Positions 1-8,890 of a DNA stretch of 64,000 nt are shown here, one piece after another. The position numbers were made by a program, and so were the translations under genes. Source of the stretch: Actinomadura barringtoniae (GTDB lineage: Bacteria; Actinomycetota; Actinomycetes; Streptosporangiales; Streptosporangiaceae); contig NZ_JAGEOJ010000008.1 in assembly GCF_017573505.1 (NCBI RefSeq), positions 186,001 through 250,000 of the forward strand, read 5' to 3'. How positions within the stretch are numbered: the first letter of the stretch is position 1; each line of letters opens with the position of its first letter. The notes under the pieces are model-generated. The model was given only the letters and a program-made list of their open reading frames with translations. It did no database searches and was not told the DNA's origin.

Positions 1-101
1 TTGGGTGTGACGCCCACCGCATTGTGGACGCAACGGGGTGAACTTCAGTGAGCCGGTCGTCCTCCCGGCCGGCGATGCAAGGCACATGGGAGGCGTCATT
101 C

Positions 102-3053
102 ATGTCGGGAAACGGGCCGGTGTTCTCGGGCGAGGTGCGAATCTCCGGGGACGCGGTCATGGGGGACAAGATCGTGGTGAACGCGGCCGGGGGCGGCCGC
201 ACCATCACACCCGCTCAACTGCCGCACGACGTCGCCGGCTTCGCCGGGCGGCGGATCCTGCTGTCAAGGCTCGACACCATCGTGGCCGGGGCACCCGCGG
301 GGACGGTCATCGCGGTCCAGGGCATGCCGGGCGTGGGCAAGACCTCGCTCGCCGTCCACTGGGCCTACCGGGCCAAGGACAGGTTCCCTGACGGGCAGCT
401 CTACCTGAACCTGCGCGGCCATTCCGAACGCGCCGCGCTCTCGGCCGCCGAGGCACTCGGGCAGCTGCTGCGCGGCCTCGGATGCTCGGCGAGCGAGGTC
501 CCGGTGGACCTGGAGGAACGGGCCGCGCTCTACCGGTCGATGCTGGACGGCCGCCGGCTCCTCATCGTTCTGGACGACGCGGCGAACGCGGCGCAGGTGC
601 GGGACCTGCTGCCGGGCGGCAGCACGTGCCTGGTGCTGGTCACCAGCCGGGTCCGGCTGATCGGCCTGCTGGTGACCGAGGGCGCCGCGCTGCTGACCGT
701 CGGCGTCCTGTCCCCCTCCGAGGCCCGTGAACTCGTCGCCGCCATGCTCGGCAGCGACCGCGCCGCTCGGGAGCCGGACGCGGTCGACGACCTCGCGCGC
801 TTGTGCGGGCACCTGCCGCTCGCGCTCCGGCTGGCGACCGCCACGCTGGTCGTACGCCCCGACGGCACCGTCGCCGGCCTGGTCCGCGACCTCGAACGCC
901 GCGACCGGCTGGCCCTGCTGACGGTCGAGGACGAGCCCGAACGAGCCGTACGCGGGGCGTTCGACCTCTCCTACCGGCAGTTGGAGCCCGGCGCGCGCCG
1001 CATCTTCCGGCGGCTCGGCCTGGTCGAGGGCCCCGACCTGTCCGCCGAGACGGCGGCGGCGCTGGCCGACCGGCCCGTCGCAGTGGTCCGCACAGCGCTG
1101 CGAGCCCTGGCGGACGCCAACCTCGTGGAGGCCCGTCCGCAGGGCCGCTACGCCCTCCACGACCTGCTCCACGAGTACGCGCGCGAACGCTGCCTGGCCG
1201 AGGAGCCGTCCCGAGCCGTCCGGTCGGCCGTGCGCCGCCTCCTCACCTGGTACGTGTCCGAGGCCCGCGAACGCGCGTCCTCTCCCCGGACCGCGCTCGC
1301 CTGGTTCGAGGCCGAACGCGCCAACCTGGTCGCCGCGAGCCGCCAGGCCTCCCGTACCGGCCCCGCCGAGGTCGTCTGGCAGCTGGCCGAGGCCCTGTAC
1401 GGCTTCCTCGACCTGCGCCGCTACGTGGACGAGAACCTCGACCTGCATCGCAACGGCCTCGCCGAAGCCCGCCGCAAGGGAGACAAGCGCGCCGCGGCGC
1501 AAATGCTGCAACACCTGGCGGTCACCTACCGCGAGGTGGGCCGCTACGCCGAATCCCTGGACCACGCGGAACTGTCCCTGCGCCTGTGGCGCTCCCTGGG
1601 CAACGCCTCGGGCGAGGCCGCCGCGTACAACAGCATGGCCCGCGTCCACCTGCTCTGCGGCCGCTACACCACGTCCCTGAACCTCTGCGAGAAGGCCCTC
1701 TACCTGCGCAGCCAGATCGGAGAGCGCAAGGGCGAAGCCGAGACCCTGGACAACATCGCGGGCGTCTACTGGCGCATGGGCCGCTATGAGGACTCCCTGG
1801 CCCAACTGGACCAGGCCCTGGAAATCTGGCGAGAACTGGGCGACCGGCGCGGCGAGGCCGAGGCCCTCACCAACAGCGCCGTGGTGCACGACGGCCTGGG
1901 CCACTATGACGAGGCCCTTGCCGCAGCCCGGCTCTCCCTGCCGATCCGCCGCGAGACCGGCGACCGCTACGGCGAGGGCTATACGCTCGACATCATCGCC
2001 TACATCAAGCGCAGCCTCGGCCGCTACACCGAGGCCCTTGAGGACGCGGCCGCCTCCCTGGAAATCCAGCGGCAGATCGGCAACCGCCACGGCGAGGCCG
2101 CCACCCTCTGCACCATCGGCGCGGTCCGTACCGTCCACGGCGACTACGAGGACGCCCTGCGCCACTACGAGCGTTCCCTGCGCATCCGCGACGAGATCGG
2201 CGACCTGCCCGGTAAGGCCTTCACCCTGGACGCCATCTCCGAAGCGTTCTGGCGCCAGGGCCGGGCCACCCCGTCCTGCAACTACGCCGAACGGGCCCTG
2301 GAGATCCGCCGCGAGATAGGCGACCGCCGCGGCCAAGGCGAATCCCTCATCGCCCTGGCCCGCGTCCAACGCCGCTTGGGTTCCTACGGCGAAGCCACGC
2401 TCCTCGCCCGCTCAGCCCTAGAACTCCACCGCGAGATAGAAAACCGGCACGGCCAGGCAGCGGCCCTGGAAGAACTGGCCCGCTGCCGGCGCCGCCTGGG
2501 CGAGCACGCACGTTCCGTACTCTCTTGCGGCGAGGCGCTCCGCATCATGAACGAGATCTCCGACCTGCGCGGCAAGGCCCGAGCCCTCGACAACCGGGCC
2601 CGCGCCCGCCGCCACCTGCGCGAGTACGCCCTGGCCAACGACGACGCCCGCCAGGCGCTGGAAATCTCCCGCTCCCTGGGTGACAAGCACGGCCAGAGCC
2701 GTTCCCTGGAGTGCCTGGCCAGAATCGCCTTCGCCGAAGGCGACCACACCACTGCCCGCCACAACGCCACCGAGGCCCTGACTCTCTGCGAGGAGACCCA
2801 CAACCTCTACGGCCTGGGCATGGCCCTGCATCTCCTAGGCGTACTGGCCGAAACCGGCGAGGACCTCGCAGGAGCCCATCGCCTATGGGAGCGCGCCGCC
2901 CACGTCCGGCAGGAGATCGAGGACGTCCACGGCGAGCTGGCCACCCTGGAGCGCCTGGCCTCCCTCAACGTCCGCCTGGGCCGCCCCGACGAAGCCGACC
3001 TGATGCTGCGCCGCCTGACCCGCGTCCGCGAGCGCCTCCCGAACGCCGGGTGA
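102..3053 (+). CDS. STAND (NB-ARC) ATPase with long TPR array
   Basis: NLR-like signalling ATPase of 983 residues. Seen: P-loop GMPGVGKTS at about residue 74, Walker B LLIVLDDA near 153, a GLPL-like LPLAL, and YALHDLLHEYAR near 350, which corresponds to the MHD motif. From about residue 455 to the end there are roughly 13 TPR-like repeats of 40 residues, each marked by (I/L)GDRxGEA and LGRYxEAL. The N-terminus carries the short tag SGDAVMGDKI, shared with the next gene and with the C-terminus of the 6950 gene. The ATG at 102 is chosen because GGGAGG lies 8 bases upstream; earlier in-frame starts at 48 and 78 lack this. No TIR, protease, nuclease or HTH domain is visible, so an effector would have to act in trans. 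Family knowledge: NB-ARC/TPR proteins sense a ligand through the repeats and oligomerise on nucleotide exchange. The specific role is unknown. Confidence 0.9.
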   Translation: MSGNGPVFSGEVRISGDAVMGDKIVVNAAGGGRTITPAQLPHDVAGFAGRRILLSRLDTIVAGAPAGTVIAVQGMPGVGKTSLAVHWAYRAKDRFPDGQLYLNLRGHSERAALSAAEALGQLLRGLGCSASEVPVDLEERAALYRSMLDGRRLLIVLDDAANAAQVRDLLPGGSTCLVLVTSRVRLIGLLVTEGAALLTVGVLSPSEARELVAAMLGSDRAAREPDAVDDLARLCGHLPLALRLATATLVVRPDGTVAGLVRDLERRDRLALLTVEDEPERAVRGAFDLSYRQLEPGARRIFRRLGLVEGPDLSAETAAALADRPVAVVRTALRALADANLVEARPQGRYALHDLLHEYARERCLAEEPSRAVRSAVRRLLTWYVSEARERASSPRTALAWFEAERANLVAASRQASRTGPAEVVWQLAEALYGFLDLRRYVDENLDLHRNGLAEARRKGDKRAAAQMLQHLAVTYREVGRYAESLDHAELSLRLWRSLGNASGEAAAYNSMARVHLLCGRYTTSLNLCEKALYLRSQIGERKGEAETLDNIAGVYWRMGRYEDSLAQLDQALEIWRELGDRRGEAEALTNSAVVHDGLGHYDEALAAARLSLPIRRETGDRYGEGYTLDIIAYIKRSLGRYTEALEDAAASLEIQRQIGNRHGEAATLCTIGAVRTVHGDYEDALRHYERSLRIRDEIGDLPGKAFTLDAISEAFWRQGRATPSCNYAERALEIRREIGDRRGQGESLIALARVQRRLGSYGEATLLARSALELHREIENRHGQAAALEELARCRRRLGEHARSVLSCGEALRIMNEISDLRGKARALDNRARARRHLREYALANDDARQALEISRSLGDKHGQSRSLECLARIAFAEGDHTTARHNATEALTLCEETHNLYGLGMALHLLGVLAETGEDLAGAHRLWERAAHVRQEIEDVHGELATLERLASLNVRLGRPDEADLMLRRLTRVRERLPNAG

Positions 3054-3143
3054 GTGCGTCGAACAACTGTGTCGCGCTACACGATCCGTTGGAACGCGGC
3101 GAGTTACTCTCACCAAAACCCACAAGGGCGGCGAGGATCTCTG

Positions 3144-5918
3144 GTGGAGGCCTACCCGGGAAAAGCCAAGGTCGAGGGCGACGCCGTCGCCGGGGACAAG
3201 ATCGTCCACATGGGCGGTCCGGCGAGCCGGCCGCAGGCTCCCCCGCGCCAGCTCCCCCTCGACATCCATGGGTTCTCCGGGCGAGGCGACGTCCTCGCCC
3301 GGCTGAACACCCTGGCCGAGGAGAACCGGCACTCGCTCTCACCGCTCATCTTCGCCATCACGGGGATGCCCGGCGTGGGCAAGACGACCCTGGCCGTGCA
3401 CTGGGCCCATCTCATGGCCGACCGGTTCCCCGACGGGAACATCTTCATCGACATGCAGGGTTACTCCGACCGCGCCTCGCTGTCCTCACGCGAGGCGCTC
3501 GGGCAGGTGCTGCGCGCGCTGAACGTTCCCGCCGACCGGATCCCGGTCGACGAGGGCGAGCTCACCGGCCTCTACCGATCGCAGCTGGCGAAGAAGAAGA
3601 TCCTGATCGTCCTGGACGACGCGGCCGGATCCCAGCAGGTGCGGCCGCTCCTGCCCGGCAGCCCGACCTGCGTGGTCGTCGTGACCTCACGCGACGGCCT
3701 CGCGGGCCTGGTCGCGCGCGGCCACGCCCGGATGGTCCCGCTGGACCTGATGCCGGCGAACGAGGCCCTCGAACTGGTCCGCACGGTCGCCGGGCACGAA
3801 CGGACCGACGCCGAGCCCGAGGCGGCGACCGAGCTCGTGCGGATCTGCGCACGGCTGCCGCTCGCGCTCAGCGTCGCGGCGGCCAACCTCGCGACCCGGC
3901 CGCAGCAGTCGGTGGCCGACGCCGTGGCGACGCTGGCGAACGGGAACCGGCTCTCCAACCTCGCGGTGGGCCGCGACCTGGACAACGCCGTCGGGGCCGC
4001 GTTCGACCTGTCCTACCGCGGCCTCAAGCCCGAGCTCGGCCCGACCTTCCGGATGCTGGGCCTGATCGAGGGGCCGACGTTCACCTCCGAGGCGGTCGGG
4101 GCGCTGTGCGCGGTCACCCCGGAGGCCGCGCAGGGCATGCTGAACGCACTGGAGGCCTCCAACCTGGTCCAGGCCGTGTCCTCGGGGCGCTATCAGCTGC
4201 ACGACCTGCTCCGGGAGTACGCGCGGGGCCGCGCCGAGGCCGAGGACGGCCACGTCATCCGCGAGGCGGCCTTTCAGCGCCTCGCGACCTGGTACCTGAC
4301 CAGGGCGCAGCAGGCGGGCCGGTTCCTGGACCGCTACCGCCGGACCATCGGGCAGGAGCTGGCCGCGCTGACCGTGGACATCGAGCCGTCGGAACGCGCC
4401 AGGCAGCTGGAGTGGTTCAACGACGAGTACCGCAACCTGATCGAACTCAGCCGCCAGACCTCCGAGCTGCACTGGGACGACCTGACGATCGGCCTCGCCG
4501 ACGCGCTCTACGACTTCTTCGAGCTGCGCAGGCACGGCCCCGAGAACATCGCCGTGCACCGACTCGGACTTGAGGCCGCGGAACGATGCGGGCACATCCC
4601 CGCCCAGTTCTTCATGCACCACCACCTCGCCGTGGCCTACCGCGAGATGGGACGGACCCGCGAGGCGTTCGCGGCGGCGGAGGTCGCCTGCGAGCTGAGC
4701 CGCCAGGTCCGCGACCGGTACGGCGAGGGCGCCGTCCTCGACAACATCGCGCGGATCCACCTGCAGGTCAGCGACTACCGTGCGGCCCTCGGCGTCACCC
4801 GGGTCGCGCTGGCCATCCGGCACAGGATCGAGGACCGGCACGGCGAGGCGACCACCCTGGACACGATGGCCCGCGTTCACCAGGGCCTCAGCGAATACCA
4901 GCGGGCGTTCGAACGGGCCTCCGACGCGCTGGAGATCAGGCGCCAGATCGGTGATCAGCGGGGCGTCGCCGAGACGCTCGACAACATCGCGCACATCTAC
5001 TACGGCTGGGGGCGGGCCTCACCGGCGCTCGACTACGCCAGGCAGGCGCTGGAGCTTCGCCGCGAGATCGACGACCAGCACGGCGAGGGCGAGACCCTCG
5101 CGTTCATGGGCCATCTCTACATGTGGCTCGGCGACCACCGGCAGGCACGCGACTTCGTCGAGCACGCCCTGCTCATCCGCCAGTCGGTGTCCGACCGCAG
5201 CGGCGAGGGGCAGGCGCTGGTCTACCTGTCGACCATTCAGCGCCGGCTCGGTGACGAGGGTGGTGCCGTACGGGCCGGACTGGAAGCGCTCGACATCCTC
5301 CAGGAGCTGGGCGACCGGCACGGCGAGGCCGAGGCCCTGGTCAATCTGAGCCGCAGCTACCGGCGGCTGGAGACCTACGACCGTGCCCGCGTGGACGCCG
5401 AACGCGCGCTCACGATCAGCGGCTCGATCGGCGACAGGTTCGGGGAGGCCGCCGCGCTGCGCGCCCTCGCCCTCGTCACGCGCGACTGCGGCGACCTCAA
5501 CACCGCACGCAAGTGCTCGACGCGTTCGCTGCGCATCTGCCGCCGGATCGGCAACAGGCGCGGTGAGGCCGACTCCCTGGACGTGCTGTGCAAGGTCTTC
5601 CACCGGCTCGGGCTGCTGGAGAAGGCGTACCGAACCGCGGTCCGGTCGTGCGCCATCGCCGTCGAGGTCAGCGACGGCCACGGAACCGTGGTCACGATGC
5701 TGGCCATGGTCGAGATTCTGCGCGACAAGGGCGACCTGCACTCGGCCATGTCCCACATGAAAGAGGCCATGGAACTGATCGGCCATCTCAGCCACAAACG
5801 CCAGCTCAAGGCGTGGTGGCTGCTCGCCGAGATCTGCGCCGAGCAAGGCGACCATCAGGCCGCCGAAAGGGCACGCGCCGAGGCCCTTCAGCTGGAGAAG
5901 GAATCAGTGGGTCAGTGA
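3144..5918 (+). CDS. Second STAND (NB-ARC) ATPase with TPR array
   Basis: Paralogue of the preceding gene, 924 residues. Seen: P-loop GMPGVGKTT near residue 74, Walker B ILIVLDDA near 152, LPLAL, the MHD-equivalent YQLHDLLREYAR near 351, and about ten 40-residue TPR-like repeats up to the C-terminus. The N-terminus carries EGDAVAGDKIV, the same tag as gene 1. The reading frame is open back to 3054, directly after the upstream stop, but GTG 3144 has a GCGAGGA ribosome site 6 bases upstream and keeps the tag, so I prefer it. Same strand and 90 bp apart, so the two may be cotranscribed. Divergence through the TPR region suggests different ligands or a heteromeric pair (inference). Confidence 0.9.
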   Translation: MEAYPGKAKVEGDAVAGDKIVHMGGPASRPQAPPRQLPLDIHGFSGRGDVLARLNTLAEENRHSLSPLIFAITGMPGVGKTTLAVHWAHLMADRFPDGNIFIDMQGYSDRASLSSREALGQVLRALNVPADRIPVDEGELTGLYRSQLAKKKILIVLDDAAGSQQVRPLLPGSPTCVVVVTSRDGLAGLVARGHARMVPLDLMPANEALELVRTVAGHERTDAEPEAATELVRICARLPLALSVAAANLATRPQQSVADAVATLANGNRLSNLAVGRDLDNAVGAAFDLSYRGLKPELGPTFRMLGLIEGPTFTSEAVGALCAVTPEAAQGMLNALEASNLVQAVSSGRYQLHDLLREYARGRAEAEDGHVIREAAFQRLATWYLTRAQQAGRFLDRYRRTIGQELAALTVDIEPSERARQLEWFNDEYRNLIELSRQTSELHWDDLTIGLADALYDFFELRRHGPENIAVHRLGLEAAERCGHIPAQFFMHHHLAVAYREMGRTREAFAAAEVACELSRQVRDRYGEGAVLDNIARIHLQVSDYRAALGVTRVALAIRHRIEDRHGEATTLDTMARVHQGLSEYQRAFERASDALEIRRQIGDQRGVAETLDNIAHIYYGWGRASPALDYARQALELRREIDDQHGEGETLAFMGHLYMWLGDHRQARDFVEHALLIRQSVSDRSGEGQALVYLSTIQRRLGDEGGAVRAGLEALDILQELGDRHGEAEALVNLSRSYRRLETYDRARVDAERALTISGSIGDRFGEAAALRALALVTRDCGDLNTARKCSTRSLRICRRIGNRRGEADSLDVLCKVFHRLGLLEKAYRTAVRSCAIAVEVSDGHGTVVTMLAMVEILRDKGDLHSAMSHMKEAMELIGHLSHKRQLKAWWLLAEICAEQGDHQAAERARAEALQLEKESVGQ

Positions 5919-6066
5919 TCGCCGGGCCGATGCCTGACATTGACCCAAAGGGGCAGCTCACCCCGAGATTTTGTGCTCTCATTAGTCCCCTCACGGGCGA
6001 CACGATGCCCGACCGGACTGCCCTCCACCCGACCGGTGGCAAGGCACCTGCCACCGGAGACAGAGC

Positions 6067-6963
6067 TTGGTCGAACCATCGTGGCTGCGGGTTCTGGCGG
6101 ATCATTACGACCACCATCCCGTGCCTGCTTCGCACTATCGGCTGCGGTGCCACAGCCTGCATTTCGTGTACCGCTGGGAAGGGCGCAGGTACGTCCTCTC
6201 CCAGGTCCACAAGGACGATCGGCGCGTGCCCTTTCACCGGCAGTTCGCGCTCACCGGGTTCTTGAACGAGCACACCGGCGTCGTGAAACGCGCGCATCCC
6301 CCGATCGGCCGCGACGAGACGCCGTGGATCGAGGACGCCTCGCACTACTGGTTCGTCAGGCCGTACACCGACCATGACGCGGCACCGGACTGGTGCGACC
6401 CTCAGCTCATCGAGGACTTCGCCACCAAGCTGGCGATGGTCCATTCCATCGCGCAGAAGCACGACGCGCCCCCGGCAGGCGAGCTCGCGCCCTACCACTG
6501 GCCCGTTCGGACGGTGCTGACGCGCCCCGACGAGTTCGTGGACGACATGGACGCCCGGCTGCGGCCGCCGGATGAGGTCGACCACGTCCGGCTGGGCCTC
6601 AAAGGACTGGCCGAGGACGCGGCAGGGCTGGACCTGGGGCCCGTCGGGATCACCCACCAGGACCTCAGCCCCGCGAACATCCTGGTCAAGAACCGCGAGG
6701 TCGTCTCGATCATCGACTGGGACCGGGCCCAGGTGGACCGGCTCCTCTACGACGCCGTCCTGGCCGCGCTGCACCTCACCCTGCGCCAGCCCGCCACCGA
6801 CCCGTCCGGCGCCGCCGAACGCTTCATCAAGACCTATCGGCGCACCTACGACGTGGACGACGCGGCGGTCCGCTGGATGTTCCGCTATGCCGTGCTGCGC
6901 AACCTCGCGGTGAGCCGGTCGCCGGAGAAGTGGCGGAGGCTCACGGCGTTCATTCGCGGATGA
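6067..6963 (+). CDS. APH/choline-kinase-fold phosphotransferase
   Basis: Small-molecule kinase of the aminoglycoside phosphotransferase/choline kinase superfamily, 298 residues. The catalytic loop HQDLSPANIL is at about residues 197-206 and the metal-binding segment IIDWD at about 215-219, which together form the Brenner-type H-x-D...N...D signature. The start is TTG 6067, preceded by CCGGAGA. The N-lobe is weakly conserved, so the substrate (aminoglycoside, choline-like, homoserine-like or nucleotide) cannot be told. Its stop codon lies inside the 3' end of the convergent cyclase-homology gene, a 14-bp overlap. Standing between two STAND ATPases and two cyclase-homology proteins, it may belong to the same signalling locus rather than to antibiotic resistance (inference). 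Confidence 0.8.
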   Translation: MVEPSWLRVLADHYDHHPVPASHYRLRCHSLHFVYRWEGRRYVLSQVHKDDRRVPFHRQFALTGFLNEHTGVVKRAHPPIGRDETPWIEDASHYWFVRPYTDHDAAPDWCDPQLIEDFATKLAMVHSIAQKHDAPPAGELAPYHWPVRTVLTRPDEFVDDMDARLRPPDEVDHVRLGLKGLAEDAAGLDLGPVGITHQDLSPANILVKNREVVSIIDWDRAQVDRLLYDAVLAALHLTLRQPATDPSGAAERFIKTYRRTYDVDDAAVRWMFRYAVLRNLAVSRSPEKWRRLTAFIRG

Positions 6964-8080
6964 TGATCTTGTTGCCGAGGACGAAGTCACCTTGGACTCT
7001 GAGGTCGCCTTCGAACCTTGGGCCCGTTGAGGGCGGGGGTTCCCCGGGGGCGGCCGGAGGGTTCTGGGCGCGGACGGCAGGGGTGTTGGGCGCGGCGTCG
7101 GCCGTGAGGTAGATCCAGGCCTTGGCCTTGGTCTCCTTCACGCGGACCTTGACCTGGCGGTAGGCGCGGGGGTCCACGGCGCCGGGGGCGTGCTTGACGA
7201 CCGAGTCGTAGACGAACTCGGAGACGATGAAGCCGAGGTCGCTGCCCGCTTCGGCGAGTTCGGCCTTGAGTATCGGGGCGTCCAGGAGGCGGGCGGTCTG
7301 GCTGACGGACTCGCCGGCCACGCCCCGGCCGTCCCGGGAGACGGGGCCGACGTGGAGGGCGACGCGGAGCTGGAGCCGGACCGGGGCGGTGGCGCGGCGG
7401 TTGTGGGTGCGCAGGCCGGCGGACAGGCGTGAGACCAGCGGGTCGACGAGCTTGGCGGTGGGGATGGAGGGCGGCGCGATGAGGAGGGCGCCGTCGCCGC
7501 GGTCCTCGACGTGGCAGGAGGTCCAGGGGACGCCGGACTCGCCGAAGGAACTCTGCAGGACGTCGTACATCGCCGCTTTGATCACCTTGCGGTCGCCGTC
7601 GGTGCGGGACGGGTCGTTGAACGAGGCGATGTCGGTGAAGAGGATCGAGCACATCTGGCCCGACCAGTCCGGCTCGTTCGAGGTGCGCTGGAGGGTGGCG
7701 GGGACGCGCTGCTCGCTGAGGCGGTCGTAAAGCTCCTGCTCCAGGAGGGCGCCCAAGTGGGGCTGCTCGTTGAGGAAGCGGGCGAAGTCCTCGGCGGGGA
7801 CGACGAGGAGGTCGACGGGTTCGAGTGCGATGACGGTGGCCGAACGCGACCGGATCGTGAGGACGGCACGTTCGCCCAGGAGGTCGCCCGGGCCGCGCAG
7901 GGCGAGGGTCTGGTCGTCAGAAGTGATCTTCGCCGAGCCCTGGAGGATCACCATGACGTCGGTGGCGGGGTCGTCCTCGCGGCAGAGGACGGTGCCGGGC
8001 GGATGGTCCGCCCGTCGACCGCGTCCGAGCAGGTGCTGTTGTTCGGCGTCCGTCAGCGAACTCCAGAATGTCGCTCCCAC
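6950..8080 (-). CDS. cNMP-binding domain fused to cyclase-homology domain, with C-terminal GNKI tag
   Basis: Two-domain signalling protein of about 376 residues. Residues ~15-110 form a Crp/CAP-type cyclic-nucleotide-binding domain whose phosphate-binding cassette is intact (GERAVL followed by RSATV). Residues ~145-290 resemble a class III cyclase domain: ILFTDIASF supplies the first metal Asp and EDRGDG the second. The usual transition-state Asn of VNxAxR is replaced (VSQTAR), so catalysis is uncertain. A KETKAKAWIYL segment follows, then a Pro-rich linker, and the last 21 residues contain GDFVLGNKI, matching the N-terminal tags of the two STAND proteins. GTG 8080 is chosen (GGGGG 5 bases upstream); TTG 8092 is possible. 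It could be a cyclase, or a receptor reading a nucleotide made by its neighbour. Confidence 0.8.
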   Translation of the reverse strand: MGATFWSSLTDAEQQHLLGRGRRADHPPGTVLCREDDPATDVMVILQGSAKITSDDQTLALRGPGDLLGERAVLTIRSRSATVIALEPVDLLVVPAEDFARFLNEQPHLGALLEQELYDRLSEQRVPATLQRTSNEPDWSGQMCSILFTDIASFNDPSRTDGDRKVIKAAMYDVLQSSFGESGVPWTSCHVEDRGDGALLIAPPSIPTAKLVDPLVSRLSAGLRTHNRRATAPVRLQLRVALHVGPVSRDGRGVAGESVSQTARLLDAPILKAELAEAGSDLGFIVSEFVYDSVVKHAPGAVDPRAYRQVKVRVKETKAKAWIYLTADAAPNTPAVRAQNPPAAPGEPPPSTGPRFEGDLRVQGDFVLGNKIIIRE

Positions 8081-8157
8081 CGGAACCCCCAATCGCCCTA
8101 GCCATGCCTATCAGGGGTGGGGTGGGCAGACCGCGTCCCGCGACACAGATGGCATGG

Positions 8158-8847
8158 TTAAGCGGAGTTGGCGGGCAGTGACACGATGTCGGCGTCCTCG
8201 CAGACCTGCACCCAGGCGGGGGCCCGGGTCTCCTTGAGGGCGGCGATGACCGGGCGGTAGGTCGCGGGGTCGATGAGGCCCGGGGCGTGCCGGACCACGT
8301 CGTCGTGCAGGGTGCCGGAGACGATGAGGGCGGTGGCGCCGCAGGCGACGGCCTTGAACGCCGGGGCGTCGAGCAGCCGGAAGACGTGGTTGACGGCGCG
8401 GCCGGCCAGGCCGTAGTCGTCGCGGTGGACCTCCCCCGCGTGGACCGAGACGCGCAGGCTGATCTGAGCGATCTCGCTGGCGAGGCGGTTGTGGCGGCGT
8501 ACGGCGGCACGCAGGTGGAGCGCGAGGGGGCCGAGCACGGTCGCCGCGGGGACGTCCGGCGGCAGGACGATCACGGCGCCGTCGCCGCGGTCCTCGTGGA
8601 CGGTGTCGGCCCAGGCGATCGGGGCGGCCTCGAACGCCTGGGTGAGGATCAGGTAGAGCGCGCGGCGTAGGGCCAACTGGACCTCGTCGTCGTGGGACTC
8701 GTCGTTGAAGCCCACGATGTCGACAGCGAGGATCACGCGGTGCGGGGACCACTCGGGCTGGTCCATCGCGGTCACGAGCAGCTTGACGGCATCGGCGAGG
8801 GCCGCCACGGCGGCGAGGTGGAGCGGCCCCTTGTCGGGTGTGCGCAT
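8158..8847 (-). CDS. Stand-alone cyclase-homology-domain protein
   Basis: 229-residue protein related to the second half of the downstream gene. Seen: ILAVDIVGFND (metal Asp 1), HEDRGDGAVIV (metal Asp 2), LRVSVHAGEV, and GRAVNHVFRLLDAP, which retains the Asn and Arg of the cyclase VNxAxR motif. It ends with KETRAPAWVQV, the same motif as its neighbour. The base-recognition Lys of adenylate cyclases is replaced by Glu (EDRGD versus KTIGD), and the position normally Asp or Cys appears to be Gly, so the product, if any, may be neither plain cAMP nor cGMP (my alignment, inference). The start is ATG 8847; the open frame continues to 9033 but that part is repetitive and non-conserved. Same direction as the cNMP-binding gene with a 77-bp gap, so probably one transcript. 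Confidence 0.75.
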   Translation of the reverse strand: MRTPDKGPLHLAAVAALADAVKLLVTAMDQPEWSPHRVILAVDIVGFNDESHDDEVQLALRRALYLILTQAFEAAPIAWADTVHEDRGDGAVIVLPPDVPAATVLGPLALHLRAAVRRHNRLASEIAQISLRVSVHAGEVHRDDYGLAGRAVNHVFRLLDAPAFKAVACGATALIVSGTLHDDVVRHAPGLIDPATYRPVIAALKETRAPAWVQVCEDADIVSLPANSA

Positions 8848-8890
8848 GGTTCCGTTGTAAGCCGGAACGGGCCGCATGACACGGCGCCCA

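Noticed and set aside
264..2369. 701-residue antisense open frame across the first STAND gene
   Set aside because: Low-complexity Gly/Val/Asp/Gln sequence typical of the shadow of a GC-rich repeat gene; no domain and no ribosome site.
1471..3053. Regular ~120-bp repeats that could suggest a tandem DNA repeat or CRISPR-like array
   Set aside because: They are codons for TPR repeats; protein motifs are conserved while the DNA diverges, and there are no spacers.
6950..8847. Calling the cyclase genes a Pycsar system
   Set aside because: The effector types known in Pycsar (TIR or membrane proteins with a cNMP domain) are absent, and specificity residues cannot be confirmed by eye.
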